A stretch of DNA of 64,000 nt from AP-15 sp963797115 (GTDB lineage Bacteria; Pseudomonadota; Alphaproteobacteria; ATCC43930; CGMCC-115725): the NCBI GenBank assembly GCA_963797115.1, contig CAWCOH010000001.1, positions 2,790,001 through 2,854,000 of the forward strand, read 5' to 3'. Of the stretch, positions 35,856-45,295 are shown one piece after another. Position 1 is the first letter of the stretch; each line of letters begins with the position of its first letter. The position numbers were made by a program, and so were the translations under genes. Under the pieces are notes generated by a model that worked only from the letters and a program-made list of their open reading frames with translations, was not told the origin of the DNA and ran no database searches.

Positions 35856-37153
35856 CACCAGCGCCCTCCGACCACGCGCTCGTATTCGAGGAGCGGGCGC
35901 AATAGCTCATCTGCGCCGATCGGTTCGGGAGTTGGGACGGTCGCGAGCCGGGCCTTTGAGCCGAAGCCGACGACGCCGTCGAAGTGGACCGGGTCGACAA
36001 CACGCTCGAACCGGCCGGTCCGGCGATGGTGAACCGCGACCTCCCGCCCGGCATGGCTGATGCGGAGCAGATCGCCGGCGATTACCACGCGCACGGTTTC
36101 ACCGATCAGCCGCCACGGCACCGAATAGGCATTGCTATCGACCTCAATGACGCAATCAGCCTGCACCTTGCGCACCAGCTCGCGTGCCATCTCAAACGGG
36201 CGAACCTCAGTGATCGAGCGCAACGCGCCAGCCTCGGCGCGCCGAAAGCGCTCAATCGGCGCCTCGCCGGTCGTGCCGTGCACCCGCTGATCGGCGACGT
36301 CGCGCGTCCATCCCTCGAGATGGGCTTCCAATGCCGACCAGCTCTCGAACTGCCGTCCAGCAATGGCGTTCTTCTTGACATAGCCGACGCCACGCTCGTC
36401 CTTCCCCTTGGTGCGCGCCCGGTAGGGTGCACAGGCGCGCGGCCGAAAACCCCAATGCTTGGCGAACGCGTGAAGCCGGGCATTGAACTCGACTTCCCGA
36501 GTCACCCGGTCGTGACGAGCGACGAGCCCGCGATCATTGTCGAGCAGCACCTCCTCGGTAATCCCGCCGAAGTGACGGAAGGCGCCCTCCACGCCAGCAA
36601 ACCAACTCTCCTGGCGCTCGTTGCGGAACGGCCGGACATAGAGCCGCCGCGAATAGCCCAACGTCGCCACAAACAGGTACACCTTGACGTTCTCGTCGCC
36701 GATCATTGCTCGGCGCTCGCCGAAGTCGATCTGCAGCTGCTTGCCAGGCGGCGTCTCAAAGCGGATCGTCGCCCGCGCTTCCGCTTCCAGTTCGCGCCGT
36801 AAGTGACGCACTTCGCGCTCGACCGTCCGCAGCGTCAAACGGATCCCCTTCTCGCGCTCGAGCTCCTGTCGAACCACATCGGCATTGCCGGCATGCCGGC
36901 GGAAACGCTCCGCCACCCACTCCTCGAGCCCGGTCAGCGTCCGCGGCCGACCGCGACCGCGATACGCTACCCAGCCGCCTTCTGACAAATACCGACGAAC
37001 CGTCATGTGGCTGCATCCCAGCTCGCCCGCGATCCGCCGAACACCCCACCCCAGCGCCTTCAACCGCAGCATCGCCGCGACCTCGTCCGGCGTCTGCATC
37101 ACCTCCCTCCGCGGTAACTCCCCCCGCGAAGTAGGCTGTACCCAATCGTCCAT
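35855..37153 (-). CDS. istA: IstA transposase
   Basis: About 432 residues with the start taken as MDDWVQPTSRGELPRREV at 37153 (GAAGG upstream); an in-frame ATG at 37186 is further out and overlaps the subterminal repeats. HTH domains GVRRIAGELGCSHMTVRRYL; DDE residues in LQIDFGERRAMI (Asp), LLDNDRGLVARHD (Asp) and KGKDERGVGYVK (Glu); a C-terminal beta-barrel domain NAYSVPWRLIGETVRVV. Full length with no lesion. Confidence 0.94.
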   Translation of the reverse strand: MDDWVQPTSRGELPRREVMQTPDEVAAMLRLKALGWGVRRIAGELGCSHMTVRRYLSEGGWVAYRGRGRPRTLTGLEEWVAERFRRHAGNADVVRQELEREKGIRLTLRTVEREVRHLRRELEAEARATIRFETPPGKQLQIDFGERRAMIGDENVKVYLFVATLGYSRRLYVRPFRNERQESWFAGVEGAFRHFGGITEEVLLDNDRGLVARHDRVTREVEFNARLHAFAKHWGFRPRACAPYRARTKGKDERGVGYVKKNAIAGRQFESWSALEAHLEGWTRDVADQRVHGTTGEAPIERFRRAEAGALRSITEVRPFEMARELVRKVQADCVIEVDSNAYSVPWRLIGETVRVVIAGDLLRISHAGREVAVHHRRTGRFERVVDPVHFDGVVGFGSKARLATVPTPEPIGADELLRPLLEYERVVGGRW

Positions 37154-37234
37154 TATCGAACCCTTCTCTTCAAAGAGGGGGTCCAATTCTCAATGTCGCT
37201 ACAGGTCCAGTTTTATCTGTCGCCCGACAGCGGC

Positions 37235-37291
37235 AGAATGATCATCGTCGAGAGCTTCGAGCGCGCCGGCACACCCCGAGCACCGCCTTGA
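37235..37291 (+). pseudogene. IS91-family transposase, last codons
   Basis: GRMIIVESFERAGTPRAPP followed by a stop, the normal C-terminus after the last zinc motif. It shows where IS21 copy 2 entered. Confidence 0.85.
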
Positions 37292-38156
37292 TCCGACGCT
37301 GAGCGCAGCAGCGCGACGACATGACTACCATTACCGCCTCGCCGCAGCACCAGCCGCCGGCCGGGGAAGCTTGCTTCCGGCGTCGCATCGCCGTCGTCTC
37401 GGTACTTTCAAACGCCGATTACATGCCGCCGTGCATGCCGAAATCACCTCATCGAGTGCAGCCGCGGCGGAGAACTCTCGACCGCGATCGTCCCCGCGAT
37501 CGTCGATCGGGCGCCGAATACGCCCACCTGCTCTACCCGCGCAGAGGCCGCTGACCCATCAAATCCCCATAGACGGCAAGCCGCCCGCCAACACCCCGCG
37601 GGTTCCTTCCTTGGAGCTTTCGGACACCGGCCCTCGGCACCGGCGGATCGATCATCAACGGGGCCGGTATCCGAAACCCTTCACACGGGCGGTAAAGCTC
37701 GCAAGAGCATATTTCTTCTGAAATGCCCTGGATTGCGGACGTTCGTCGCTGTGTCGCCAACCCCATCCTGCTGAGACCCGCATTCTGGTGTCGAGAGCGT
37801 CAGTTGCGTTGTGATTCAAACTCCCACGCGGATGACATGCTCATAATCAACGCGGCCAATAGCGGAGCCTGCTAACCACATCGGTTGCGGAAGTCAGTGG
37901 CGCGCGCCGCCACTCTGGGACCAGCTCTGCGGGGCTGCGCAGCGCACCGGTTAGAGCAGTGTCACTTCAAACCAAACTGCACCTGAGAAGAATCATTGTG
38001 CCGTTCACATTCCACTCGACTTCGCCGCCAAAGCGAGCATTGCTGTCGGGCTTGACGGCCTCCGCCTTGGTCGCCGCCCGCCTGGCCTCCAGCGCCGGGC
38101 TTGTGGTGGTGCAGCACCGCGACAGGCGCGGTGCGGATGTTGGAGAGAACGAGGCC
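37292..38156. other. Non-coding stretch between IS91 relic and recombinase island
   Basis: No recognised gene. The first part should hold the 3' terminus of the IS91-type element. An open frame runs into the following gene from 37959, but its N-terminal 66 codons look like read-through and not like a conserved start. Confidence 0.45.
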
Positions 38157-39053
38157 ATGGCCATCAGGCAAACCAGTAAGCAAGCAAAGTCCAAGGCAGA
38201 GGCAAAGGTCGATGCCGGCGAGCCGACCGCCGCGCCACTCGCCAAGAGCGAGCGCGAACCGCAAGGTCGCACTTCGCGGGCCCAGTCACGCTCTGCGGCG
38301 CGGAGCGATCGAGCGCGAGCAGCGGCTCCGAAGGCCCGTCTCAATGGCAGTGAGATGGTTCACGACAAACCGGAGCAGGCTGGGTCTCGCTCAGAAGCCA
38401 TAGCGGCGCACGCCGCTTTGGGGACGACCGGCGAAAGCGGTGGCGAGCCACCAGCCTGCACCAAGCGCGCGCAGCTGATCGGCATGCTCGAGCGACCCGA
38501 GGGGCAAGACTGCCGGGGAACGGTGACGGACGATGCCGGTCCAACAAAACATTGTCACCAAGGAGGCGCTCTCGCGCGCCTCCCCGCGCTCGATGTTCGC
38601 CAACTTCGCGAGATGTGGTGCGAGCTCCACAAGACGGCGGCGGTGCCACGGCTCAGCCGTGAGCTGCTGATGCGCGCTGTCGCCTACCGGATACAGGAAC
38701 TGGCATCGGGCGGGCTGCGCCCAGAGCTGCACCGCCAGCTATACCAGATCGCCTCAGAGCTGCAGCAAGTCGGACGGGTCGCAATACGCCCGCGCCCTCG
38801 GCTAAAACCCGGAACGCGGTTGCTGCGGGGATGGCGGGGTCGGAGCCATCAGGTGCTGGTGCTGAAGGACGGCTTCTCCTGGCAAGCCGCGCATTACCGC
38901 TCTTTGTCGGCAATCGCGCGCAAGATCACCGGCACGGCGTGGTCGGGGCCGCTCTTCTTCGGGTTAAAGGCAAACCGCTCTGCAGGCCGCCGGTCCGCGC
39001 CGATATCGGATCCCGCTGGCGAGCCGATGGAGATCGGCGATGCCGCGGGCTGA
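38157..39053 (+). CDS. DUF3489/DUF2924 fusion, probably a deletion product
   Basis: Start taken at MAIRQTSKQAKSKAEAKVD (38157). The first 115 residues are basic and low-complexity and end with ACTKRAQLIGMLERPEG, the beginning of a DUF3489 HTH domain; this breaks off, and after about 20 odd residues LARLPALDVRQLREMWCELH begins a complete DUF2924 domain ending WSGPLFFGLK. In other islands these are two separate genes before a recombinase, so an indel or deletion seems to have fused them. The stop overlaps the recombinase ATG at 39040 by 14 bases. Functions are unknown, but association with serine recombinases is consistent. Confidence 0.65.
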   Translation: MAIRQTSKQAKSKAEAKVDAGEPTAAPLAKSEREPQGRTSRAQSRSAARSDRARAAAPKARLNGSEMVHDKPEQAGSRSEAIAAHAALGTTGESGGEPPACTKRAQLIGMLERPEGQDCRGTVTDDAGPTKHCHQGGALARLPALDVRQLREMWCELHKTAAVPRLSRELLMRAVAYRIQELASGGLRPELHRQLYQIASELQQVGRVAIRPRPRLKPGTRLLRGWRGRSHQVLVLKDGFSWQAAHYRSLSAIARKITGTAWSGPLFFGLKANRSAGRRSAPISDPAGEPMEIGDAAG

Positions 39054-40725
39054 GGCGAGCCGCAAGCGCTGCGCCATCTACACCCGCAAATCCTCCGAGG
39101 AGGGGCTCGAGCAGGAATTCAACTCGCTGCAAGCCCAGCGCGAGGCCTGCGAGGCTTACATTCGCAGCCAGCAGCACGAGGGCTGGATATGGGCGCGAGC
39201 CCGCTACGACGATGGCGGATTCTCGGGCGGCAATCTGGATCGGCCCGCGCTGCAACAGCTGCTCGACCGATATCCGAGCCGGCCGCATCGATATCGTGGT
39301 CGTCTACAAGGTCGACCGGCTGACCCGGTCGCTCGCCGATTTTGCGCGATTGGTCGAGATCTTCGATGCACAGGGTGTCTCGTTCGTTTCGGTGACCCAG
39401 CAATTCAATACGACCAGCTCAATGGGGCGGCTGGCGCTCAATGTGCTGCTTCCTTCGCCCAGTTCGAGCGCGAGGTCACCGGCGAACGCATCCGCGACAA
39501 GATCGCCGCCTCAAGAGGAAGGGCTGTGGATGGGCGGCAATGTGCTGCTCGGTTACGATGCCAGCGAGCGCACGCTCGCCATCAATCCTGCGGAGGCTGA
39601 CACGGTGCGCCGCATCTTCGCTCTTTATCACGACCTCGGTTGCGTGCGCCGGGTCAAGGAGGAGGCCGACCACCTCGAGCTCAGAACGAAATGCATCACT
39701 GCGGTGAACGGCACTGAACGCCGCGGCAAACCCTTCTCGCGCGGGCATATCTATTGGGCTGCTTTCGAACCCGATCTACACCGGTCGGATTGCGCATAAG
39801 GGTGAGCTTTATCCGGGCCAGCATCCGGCGCTGATCGACACCGAGACCTGGGCTGCTGTGCGGGACCAGCTCGCGGCCAATGCGAGTAACCATCAACGCA
39901 AGGGCAAAGCAGCCGAGCCGAGCTTGTGGCGGGCTTGCTGGCCGATGCCCAGGGGGAGTGGCTCACACCATCGCTCGCCGTCAAGAAAGGCCGACGCTAT
40001 CGCTACTACGACTCCGCTGCCCTGATCACCGAGGCAGGAACGGATCAGGCGCAAGGCTTCCGGCTCGCCGCCAGGGAGATCGAAGAAGTCGTGATCGGGA
40101 TCCTCTGCGACGCGCTGACCAACCCGGCAAAGTTGCTCGATCGGTTGGGTACAGCCGCCATGTCCAACGACAAAATGCGCAAAATACTCGGTCGTGCAAA
40201 CCGTCTTGCAGTAGCCCTCAAGGGCTCGCCCGGAGAACAAGCGAGAGCCGTTCGCGAGCGGGTCGAGAAAGTTCTGGTCGCCGACAACACCATCATGATC
40301 AGGGTAGGACGCCGCCCGCTGGTCGACCGGGACGTTGCGTCATCCGCATCGGAGGACCCCATCGAGCTGACAGCAAGGGTCGCCCTCAAGCGGCACGGTG
40401 TCGAAACTAGGATGATATTGCTGGGACGAGCGCAGCAGCACCACAACGCGCGATATGATCCGGTGCTGATCAAGGCGATCACGCGCGGACGCGCCTGGTT
40501 TGGGGAACTCGCCAGCGGCCGCGCCGATCGCTGCAGGAACTAGCCAGTCGTGACGGCATCAGCCGGCGCTATATCCGGCGCCTGGTTTGCCTCGCCTTCC
40601 TGAGCCCGGAGCTGGTCGAGGAGAGCTTGCAGGGTCGGCAACCCGTCGTGCTCACCGCGACGCGTCTGATGGAACTCGATCTGCCGCTCGACTGGACCGA
40701 GCAGCACAGACTGCTCGCGAGCTAA
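39040..40725 (+). pseudogene. Serine recombinase with C-terminal domain, many frameshifts
   Basis: CAIYTRKSSEEGLEQEFNSL carries the nucleophile Ser in a YTRKSSE context; VYKVDRLTRSLADFARLVEI, VTQQFNTTSSMGRLALNVLL, FAQFEREVTGERIRDKIAAS and NVLLGYDASERTLAINPAEA follow in alternating frames. The C-terminal SLQELASRDGISRRYIRRLV, in parts, and LPLDWTEQHRLLAS to the stop at 40725 complete it. At least six one-base indels (near 39270, 39445, 39515, 39765, 39925 and 40525). It is the second recombinase of this type in the window and the partner of the DUF2924 gene. Confidence 0.88.
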
Positions 40726-41031
40726 ACCGCAAACTCGCAGATAGTGCCCACGCCGCGGCCAACCATCGCGGCTGGCGCATCATCGAAATCAGTCTGAGCT
40801 TTCCCGAGGTGGGACTGCATCAATGCCAGTCAGAGAAAACGGCCGAGGGCTGCCGACTAACGGCCAACCCGTCCCTTCTCACGTCCCAGTCCACCCACAG
40901 ATTGCCGCAAAAGCCGCGCGTTTGGCCTACAGCGTCCCCAATCCATTAGTGAGACAAACTACCCGCTGGAAGAGACGGGCTTCGAACCGTCGGTCCCGCT
41001 TCCAACCAACACCCGCTCAGTCAGGCGGGGC
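40726..41031. other. Intergenic stretch, no gene recognised
   Basis: No open frame with a recognisable product. A short segment near 40975-40992 resembles a tRNA T-arm but lacks the rest of a tRNA. Confidence 0.5.
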
Positions 41032-42336
41032 CTAGCCCGACACCGACGCACGGGCCCGGGGTAGCTCGTCAGGTAGCTGGCGGAAGCCGCCCGCCTCACG
41101 ATCGACGACCCGACCGTCCTTGATGATCGTCGAAATCTCACTCGGCCGCTGCAGCACGGTAATGTTGGCAAGCGGATCGCTGTTCCAAATCACGATGTCG
41201 GCGAGTTTGCCGGGGGCAATTACGCCGACCTCACCTTCGAGGCCCATTAGCCAGGCATTGCGGCTCGTGTTGGCGACGATCGCCTCCATCGGCGGCATGC
41301 CGACTTCTTTGACCAACAACTCCGCCTCCTTGCCGTGCCAACGCCCATGGCTGAAGGCCGAGGCGTTGCCGGTGTCGCTGCCGCTCATCACCGATATGCC
41401 ACGATCGCGCGCATTGCGAATCATCTCAAAGGAGGTGTCCAGCTGCGCGCGCAAGCGATCCCGTACCCGATCACCCAAACCCCTGCCAGCACCGCCGCGC
41501 TCGACCCCGATCCAGGGCGAGGTCAACACCGGCGCGAGCGGCATCTCAGCCTTGGCGATGATGTCGAGATCGTCCTGCGTTGCCAGATCCGCGTGGTAGA
41601 TCAGATCGACGCCGGCTTTAGCCGCGGCGCGGGTCGAGGTCGAACCGCGCGAGTGGATGGCGACTTTGACATTGTGTCGGTGAGCCTCGTCGACAACAGC
41701 GCCGATCTCGTCATCGGCGACTGTCTGTACATCGCCCCAAGTCGAGTCCGCGATCTTGATCAAATCAACTCCCCGCTTGCATTGTTTGCGGGTCTCGCGA
41801 ATGAACTCGTCGCGCGTATTGCACAAGACGCCAGCCGTATCGGCCGGAGTGCCTTCAAAAGCCGGGTACGGATCGGGATCGAAAATGCCGCCGTAATTGC
41901 TGAGGGCCCGGCCCGCGACAACCATGCGCGGACCCTCGAGCAACCCGCCCTCGACCGCCTCGCGCACGGTCACATCGGTAAACCATTTGCCACCGGGCAC
42001 TGCGATGCTGGTCACCCCGGCCCGCAGCACGCGCCCGATCGCATGCGCCGCCCAGAGGGTGCAGAACTCGGCCGTCGAAGTGTATTTCATGCCGGGCAGC
42101 GCACCCTGGTGAAGCGAGATGTGGCAATGTGCGTCGATGAGGCCGGGCAAGATGAACTTGCCCGTGGCATCAATGACCGTGTCGTCCGGGGTCTCCGGTC
42201 GCATCGAGCCGTCGGTTTCGCCGACAAGAGTGATCCGGTTTTCCTCGACGATGAGGAGCCTGCTTGGGACCGGACCGCCGCCTGATCCATCAATCAAGGT
42301 CCCGTTCTTGATCACCAGCCGAGTGGCGTTGGCCAT
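41032..42336 (-). CDS. Amidohydrolase, imidazolonepropionase/prolidase-like
   Basis: 434 residues, start at 42336 with GGGAGG upstream. Metal site GLIDAHCHISLH (HxH), carbamylatable Lys region VDLIKIADSTW, then VAIHSRG and IYHADLA (two His) and SGSDTG (Asp) give the full set of the metal-dependent amidohydrolase superfamily. GVIAPGKLADIVIWNSDPL is the usual C-terminal turn. It hydrolyses an amide or a ring C-N bond; the substrate is not deducible. It stands alone between two recombinase relics and is intact. Confidence 0.92.
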   Translation of the reverse strand: MANATRLVIKNGTLIDGSGGGPVPSRLLIVEENRITLVGETDGSMRPETPDDTVIDATGKFILPGLIDAHCHISLHQGALPGMKYTSTAEFCTLWAAHAIGRVLRAGVTSIAVPGGKWFTDVTVREAVEGGLLEGPRMVVAGRALSNYGGIFDPDPYPAFEGTPADTAGVLCNTRDEFIRETRKQCKRGVDLIKIADSTWGDVQTVADDEIGAVVDEAHRHNVKVAIHSRGSTSTRAAAKAGVDLIYHADLATQDDLDIIAKAEMPLAPVLTSPWIGVERGGAGRGLGDRVRDRLRAQLDTSFEMIRNARDRGISVMSGSDTGNASAFSHGRWHGKEAELLVKEVGMPPMEAIVANTSRNAWLMGLEGEVGVIAPGKLADIVIWNSDPLANITVLQRPSEISTIIKDGRVVDREAGGFRQLPDELPRARASVSG

Positions 42337-42739
42337 GACTACAGCCTCCCTGAAGGATAGTAGAAGCTAGCAGACCACATGCTGATACGGGTCTCCGGCC
42401 AAGTCGAGAGTGGAAGGGCTGCAACGCACCGGTAGGCGGCATTGGGATGGACCGGCTCAGACAAAATAGCAGCGGGAGGGGACCGAGGGTTCGAATGTCG
42501 CTTCCTCCGTCACGGAGTTTGTCTCATCGGTGCCTTCTGTGGCCACAGGCGCAAAGGCCCGGCATTTGCCGGGAGTGTGAGCGTGGACGAGACCAGAGAA
42601 CGGGACGTGCTGGCCACGAGCCGGCTCGCCTTGGCTGCTTTTCTCTGACAGCATTGATACAGTCCGCCCTCGCGGAAAACAGCGCTCAACGAGAAGAGCC
42701 CAGGCCTTGCCTGGGCACAACCCTGTCGAGGGTCGCTCT
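42337..42739. other. Non-coding stretch with a GC hairpin
   Basis: No gene. GCCCAGGC-CTT-GCCTGGGC at about 42697-42715 is a perfect eight-pair stem with a three-base loop. It lies just 3' of a minus-strand recombinase relic (terminator?) and also resembles the 23-bp hairpin family. Confidence 0.5.
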
Positions 42740-43000
42740 TCAGTGGCTCGCGAGCAGACTGCGCTGATCGGCCCAGTCGAGCGGCAGATCGCGTTCGGTG
42801 AGACGCGTCGCAGTGAGTTCGACGGTTTGCCGGCCTTGCAGGATCACCTCGACCAGCTCGGGGCTCAGAAAGGCGAGGTCAACGAGGTGCCGGACATAGC
42901 GACGGGTGATGCCATCGCGCTCGGCCAATTCCCGCAGTGATCGGGCGCGTCCGGCGGTAAGCTCCTCGAACCGCGCGCGGCCGCAGCCCGGGTTCACCGG
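42740..43000 (-). pseudogene. Serine recombinase C-terminal remnant
   Basis: ARSLRELAERDGITRRYVRH, LVDLAFLSPELVEVILQGRQ and LPLDWADQRSLLA match the C-terminal tail of the recombinase at 39040-40725, at clearly different sequence, so this is a third recombinase copy. Everything upstream is missing; the fragment joins the MmgE/PrpD relic near 43013. Confidence 0.85.
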
Positions 43001-43012
43001 GTCACACAACAT

Positions 43013-43682
43013 TTTTAATGGTCGTTTCGGGTTCTTCGAGCTGCACCCGCCGAACGGGTACGACGCCTCGGTACTTTTCCGCGACCTGGGCACGGCTTTC
43101 CGCGGCGAGGTGCTAAGCTACAAGCCCTACCGTGCGGTCCGCTGCATGCGGGGATCGAGGCCGCGCTGGCGGCACACGCGCGGCTCGAAATCGAGCGGCG
43201 CGATGACATCCAATCGGTGACGGTCGAAGCCGACCCGCCGGACACAGCGACCAATTCGGCCGCGGGCCGGCGAAGCGTCGCCCCGCCCATGTGGTGGAGG
43301 CACAGTTCGCCCAACCCTTCCTGATCGCCACCGCCTTGGTGCATGGCAAGGTAGGGACAGCGGAGGTGGACGGTCTGGGGGATGCCTCGGTTCTGGCGCT
43401 GTCGGATCGGATTGCCGGCGTCGCGCGGGATGGCCGACCGAAAGGGTTGCTCAGCATAACGGTGCAACGGACCGACGGGCGCTTGGTTACGGTCGAAGCC
43501 ACCGATCCCATCGCGTCGCCAGGTGAGCCGCTTACCACTGCCCAACTCGAGGCTAAGTTCCGCGTGCGCGCGCAATGTGGTGCAGCCGCTGTCAGATGCG
43601 AGTTAGACGGCTACTGGCGACGATTAGGCGATTGGAAACGCTTTCGGATGCGCGGGAGCTGATGACGCCATTCGCCGGGTGA
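43013..43682 (+). pseudogene. MmgE/PrpD-family protein, C-terminal remnant
   Basis: FNGRFGFFELHPPNGYDASV, a SYKPYRAVR region, then VVEAQFAQPFLIATALVHGK, AEVDGLGDASVLALSDRIAG and ESLSDARELMTPFAG-like codons at the end form the C-terminal half of an MmgE/PrpD protein (2-methylcitrate dehydratase-like fold). Frameshifts near 43140, 43260 and 43575. The N-terminal half is absent. It probably belonged to the catabolic region to the right. Confidence 0.78.
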
Positions 43683-43882
43683 TGAAGCGATATTGCAGTG
43701 GCACTTCACTGCTTTGCACGCGTCTGCGCCGCCAGTTTGGGAAATTTTGACCTCCATCTACTCGCTCTCCATCGTCCTGATGGCCGCTAGCGGCACTGGG
43801 CTGTCAATACCCTCTCTTGGAAAATGTCGGAACGGAGCGGCCAAATATGTCCGTATTCGCGGGGCGAATTACCTTCTCCAGG
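43683..43882. other. Short intergenic region
   Basis: Nothing recognised. Confidence 0.5.
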
Positions 43883-44659
43883 TCAATTGAAGAAGAAACG
43901 CGCAGGCCGGAAATGGGCAAGCTCGGCCCTTTGCCGTCCACGTGCGATCTCGTCAGCCACGACCGCGCCAAGGAACGGCGACATAGTCACGCCGCTATGG
44001 GTGACGGCGATATAGTAGCCGGAAGTCCGCGGCATCGGTCCGATGGCAGACAGTTGGTCGCCGGGGATCGGCCGGATGGCGATGCGCACCGCCTCCGGTT
44101 CGACCTCGCCGATTGAAGGCAGCAGCTGTCGGGCGCGCCGCACCAGATTGCGCGCCTCTGGCATCAACGGGCGTGGCGGAGCCATGCGGCGGACAGCATG
44201 GCATGCGCGTAGACCACCGGATCGAGCCAACCCTCTTCCGGGAAGAACGCCACCGGGGCATCGCCGATTGTCGCCGGATCAATGTCGGGCTCCAATTCCC
44301 GCACCTGGCGCCGCGTGACACTCCGCGGCATAGCCCCAGGACTGCAGCTGCTCGATGTTTTCACGTTGCGCCGCGCGATCGGATTCGGCTTCCCATTCCA
44401 GACTGCCGCCGCCGTGCCACCATGGCATGGCGTCGAACTCGTCGGCCAGCGCGGCATGCGCCTTCATGCCGGCGACATTCAGATCGTGATAGGGTTTCGG
44501 CGGCTTTTTGTGCGCGTTGGTCCAGGCGAAGCTAATGCCGGAGGTGCCGCCGCCGATGCGCGTCGCTTCCAGCACCGTAACAGCCGCGCCGGCCTGGGCG
44601 AGCCGATATGCCACAGAGGCGCCCATCACGCCGGCGCCGATCACTATGGTCTCGATCAT
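43883..44659 (-). pseudogene. FAD-dependent oxidoreductase (DAO family), deleted and frameshifted
   Basis: MIETIVIGAGVMGASVAYRL and AAVTVLEATRIGGGTSGISF form the FAD-binding Rossmann motif of D-amino-acid/glycine-oxidase-type enzymes. The frame changes near 44330 (then REL-EPDIDPATIGDAPVAFF and EEGWLDPVVYAHAMLSAAWL) and again near 44190, where about 130 residues seem deleted, before EVEPEAVRIAIRPIPGDQL and RTSGYYIAVTHSGVTMSPFL, the C-terminal FAD-contact region. AAAGGAG precedes the start. About 260 codons remain of the usual 370 or more. Confidence 0.82.
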
Positions 44660-44743
44660 CTATGTCTCCTTTGGCTCAAAATGGATTATGCCCTCGATCT
44701 GCTCGCCGTCACGCCCACCCCGTAGACAGACCGACACCACCCG

Positions 44744-44769
44744 TTGCAAATGATATCAATGGTTTGCAA
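44744..44769. promoter_or_regulatory. Inverted repeat upstream of the DAO-type gene
   Basis: TTGCAAA and TTTGCAA, 12 bases apart with GATATC between them, about 85 bases upstream of the oxidoreductase start. A plausible operator; the regulator is unknown. Confidence 0.5.
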
Positions 44770-44911
44770 TCATAGAAGGCAAAGTTCGACCTAAACGAGG
44801 CACTTCGCGCACCTGGCGCATCGTTGTCCTCTCTGCTGGCATCCGCTCCCCCGTGCAAAAGCCAAAGGAGCGGACCCTAGTCGGGCCAGCAGAGGCGCTG
44901 CCTACCTAGGC

Positions 44912-45011
44912 GACATCACTCCGGAATGGCGGGCGAAATCATCCTGGAACGCCGAGCGAGATCAAATCGGAATGCCGAGCGAGATCATCGCGGATTCGCG
45001 AGCGACTTCCC
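44912..45011. repeat. Degenerate 23-bp tandem repeats, IS-end-like
   Basis: Four units of about 23 bases, e.g. ATCAAATCGGAATGCCGAGC, beginning near 44912, 44937, 44960 and 44983. The variation between units and the position at the break of the DUF4387 gene fit a relic IS21-type terminus with multiple transposase sites. Confidence 0.6.
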
Positions 45012-45293
45012 CCGGAATCCGCATGCCCCCATAAACGTCACTGCGTGCTTGGAGGCGGAGCTTTGGGGTCGCGGAAAGCTCAGTTTGATCGCAAGGGCAG
45101 TATCGTGATTGACGATGATGATGTCGGCCTGGTTGAGGTTGTAGAGGCGAGCGGTGGCGGCGCGGTTGACGATCTCCGCGTCGCGGGCACGGCGGTAGGC
45201 CTCAGCATCATCAAACATAATGTCGATGGTCAGCCAGAACGGGCCGGCGTTCTTTGACCGCACCAGTTTGGCAAGGTCACCGAGCGTAGCCAT
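44985..45293 (-). pseudogene. DUF4387 protein, C-terminus replaced
   Basis: MATLGDLAKLVRSKNAGPFW, LTIDIMFDDAEAYRRARDAE, NQADIIIVNHDTALAIKLSF are typical DUF4387; after SFPRP the sequence diverges where the 23-base repeats begin, so the last 15-20 native residues are replaced. DUF4387 proteins are almost always encoded next to an AtuA-family protein, as here: the start at 45293 is directly after the AtuA stop. It may still fold, but its partner is broken. Function unknown; the pair occurs in acyclic-terpene and other acid catabolism loci. Confidence 0.75.
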
Positions 45294-45295
45294 TA

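Larger units (their letters stand above)
34869..37229 (-). mobile_element. IS21-family element (copy 2), complete, 2361 bp
   Basis: The left end is TGTCAACCGACTTCCGGAAC and the right end, read inward, TGTCGGGCGACAGATAAAAC, with repeated AACTGGACC subterminal motifs at both sides. Five-base target duplication GCGGC. istA and istB are intact and overlapping, so this copy may be transposition-competent. Confidence 0.93.
32780..37291 (+). mobile_element. IS91-type element (integrase plus Y2 transposase), decayed, with nested IS21
   Basis: A tyrosine integrase gene is followed directly by an IS91-family transposase gene, as in the integrase-bearing IS91 group. Both genes carry a 23-bp hairpin insertion. 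The transposase is split at 34868/37235 by IS21 copy 2. Terminal sequences cannot be fixed by eye. Confidence 0.75.

Noticed and set aside
37321..37721. Small ORFs after the IS91 relic
   Set aside because: Overlapping frames with arginine/proline-rich products in a region expected to be the IS91 terminus; no support.
40970..41000. tRNA gene or tRNA-derived attachment site
   Set aside because: Only a T-arm-like segment around GGTTCGAAGCC (minus strand) can be drawn, with an imperfect stem; no anticodon or D arm is present.
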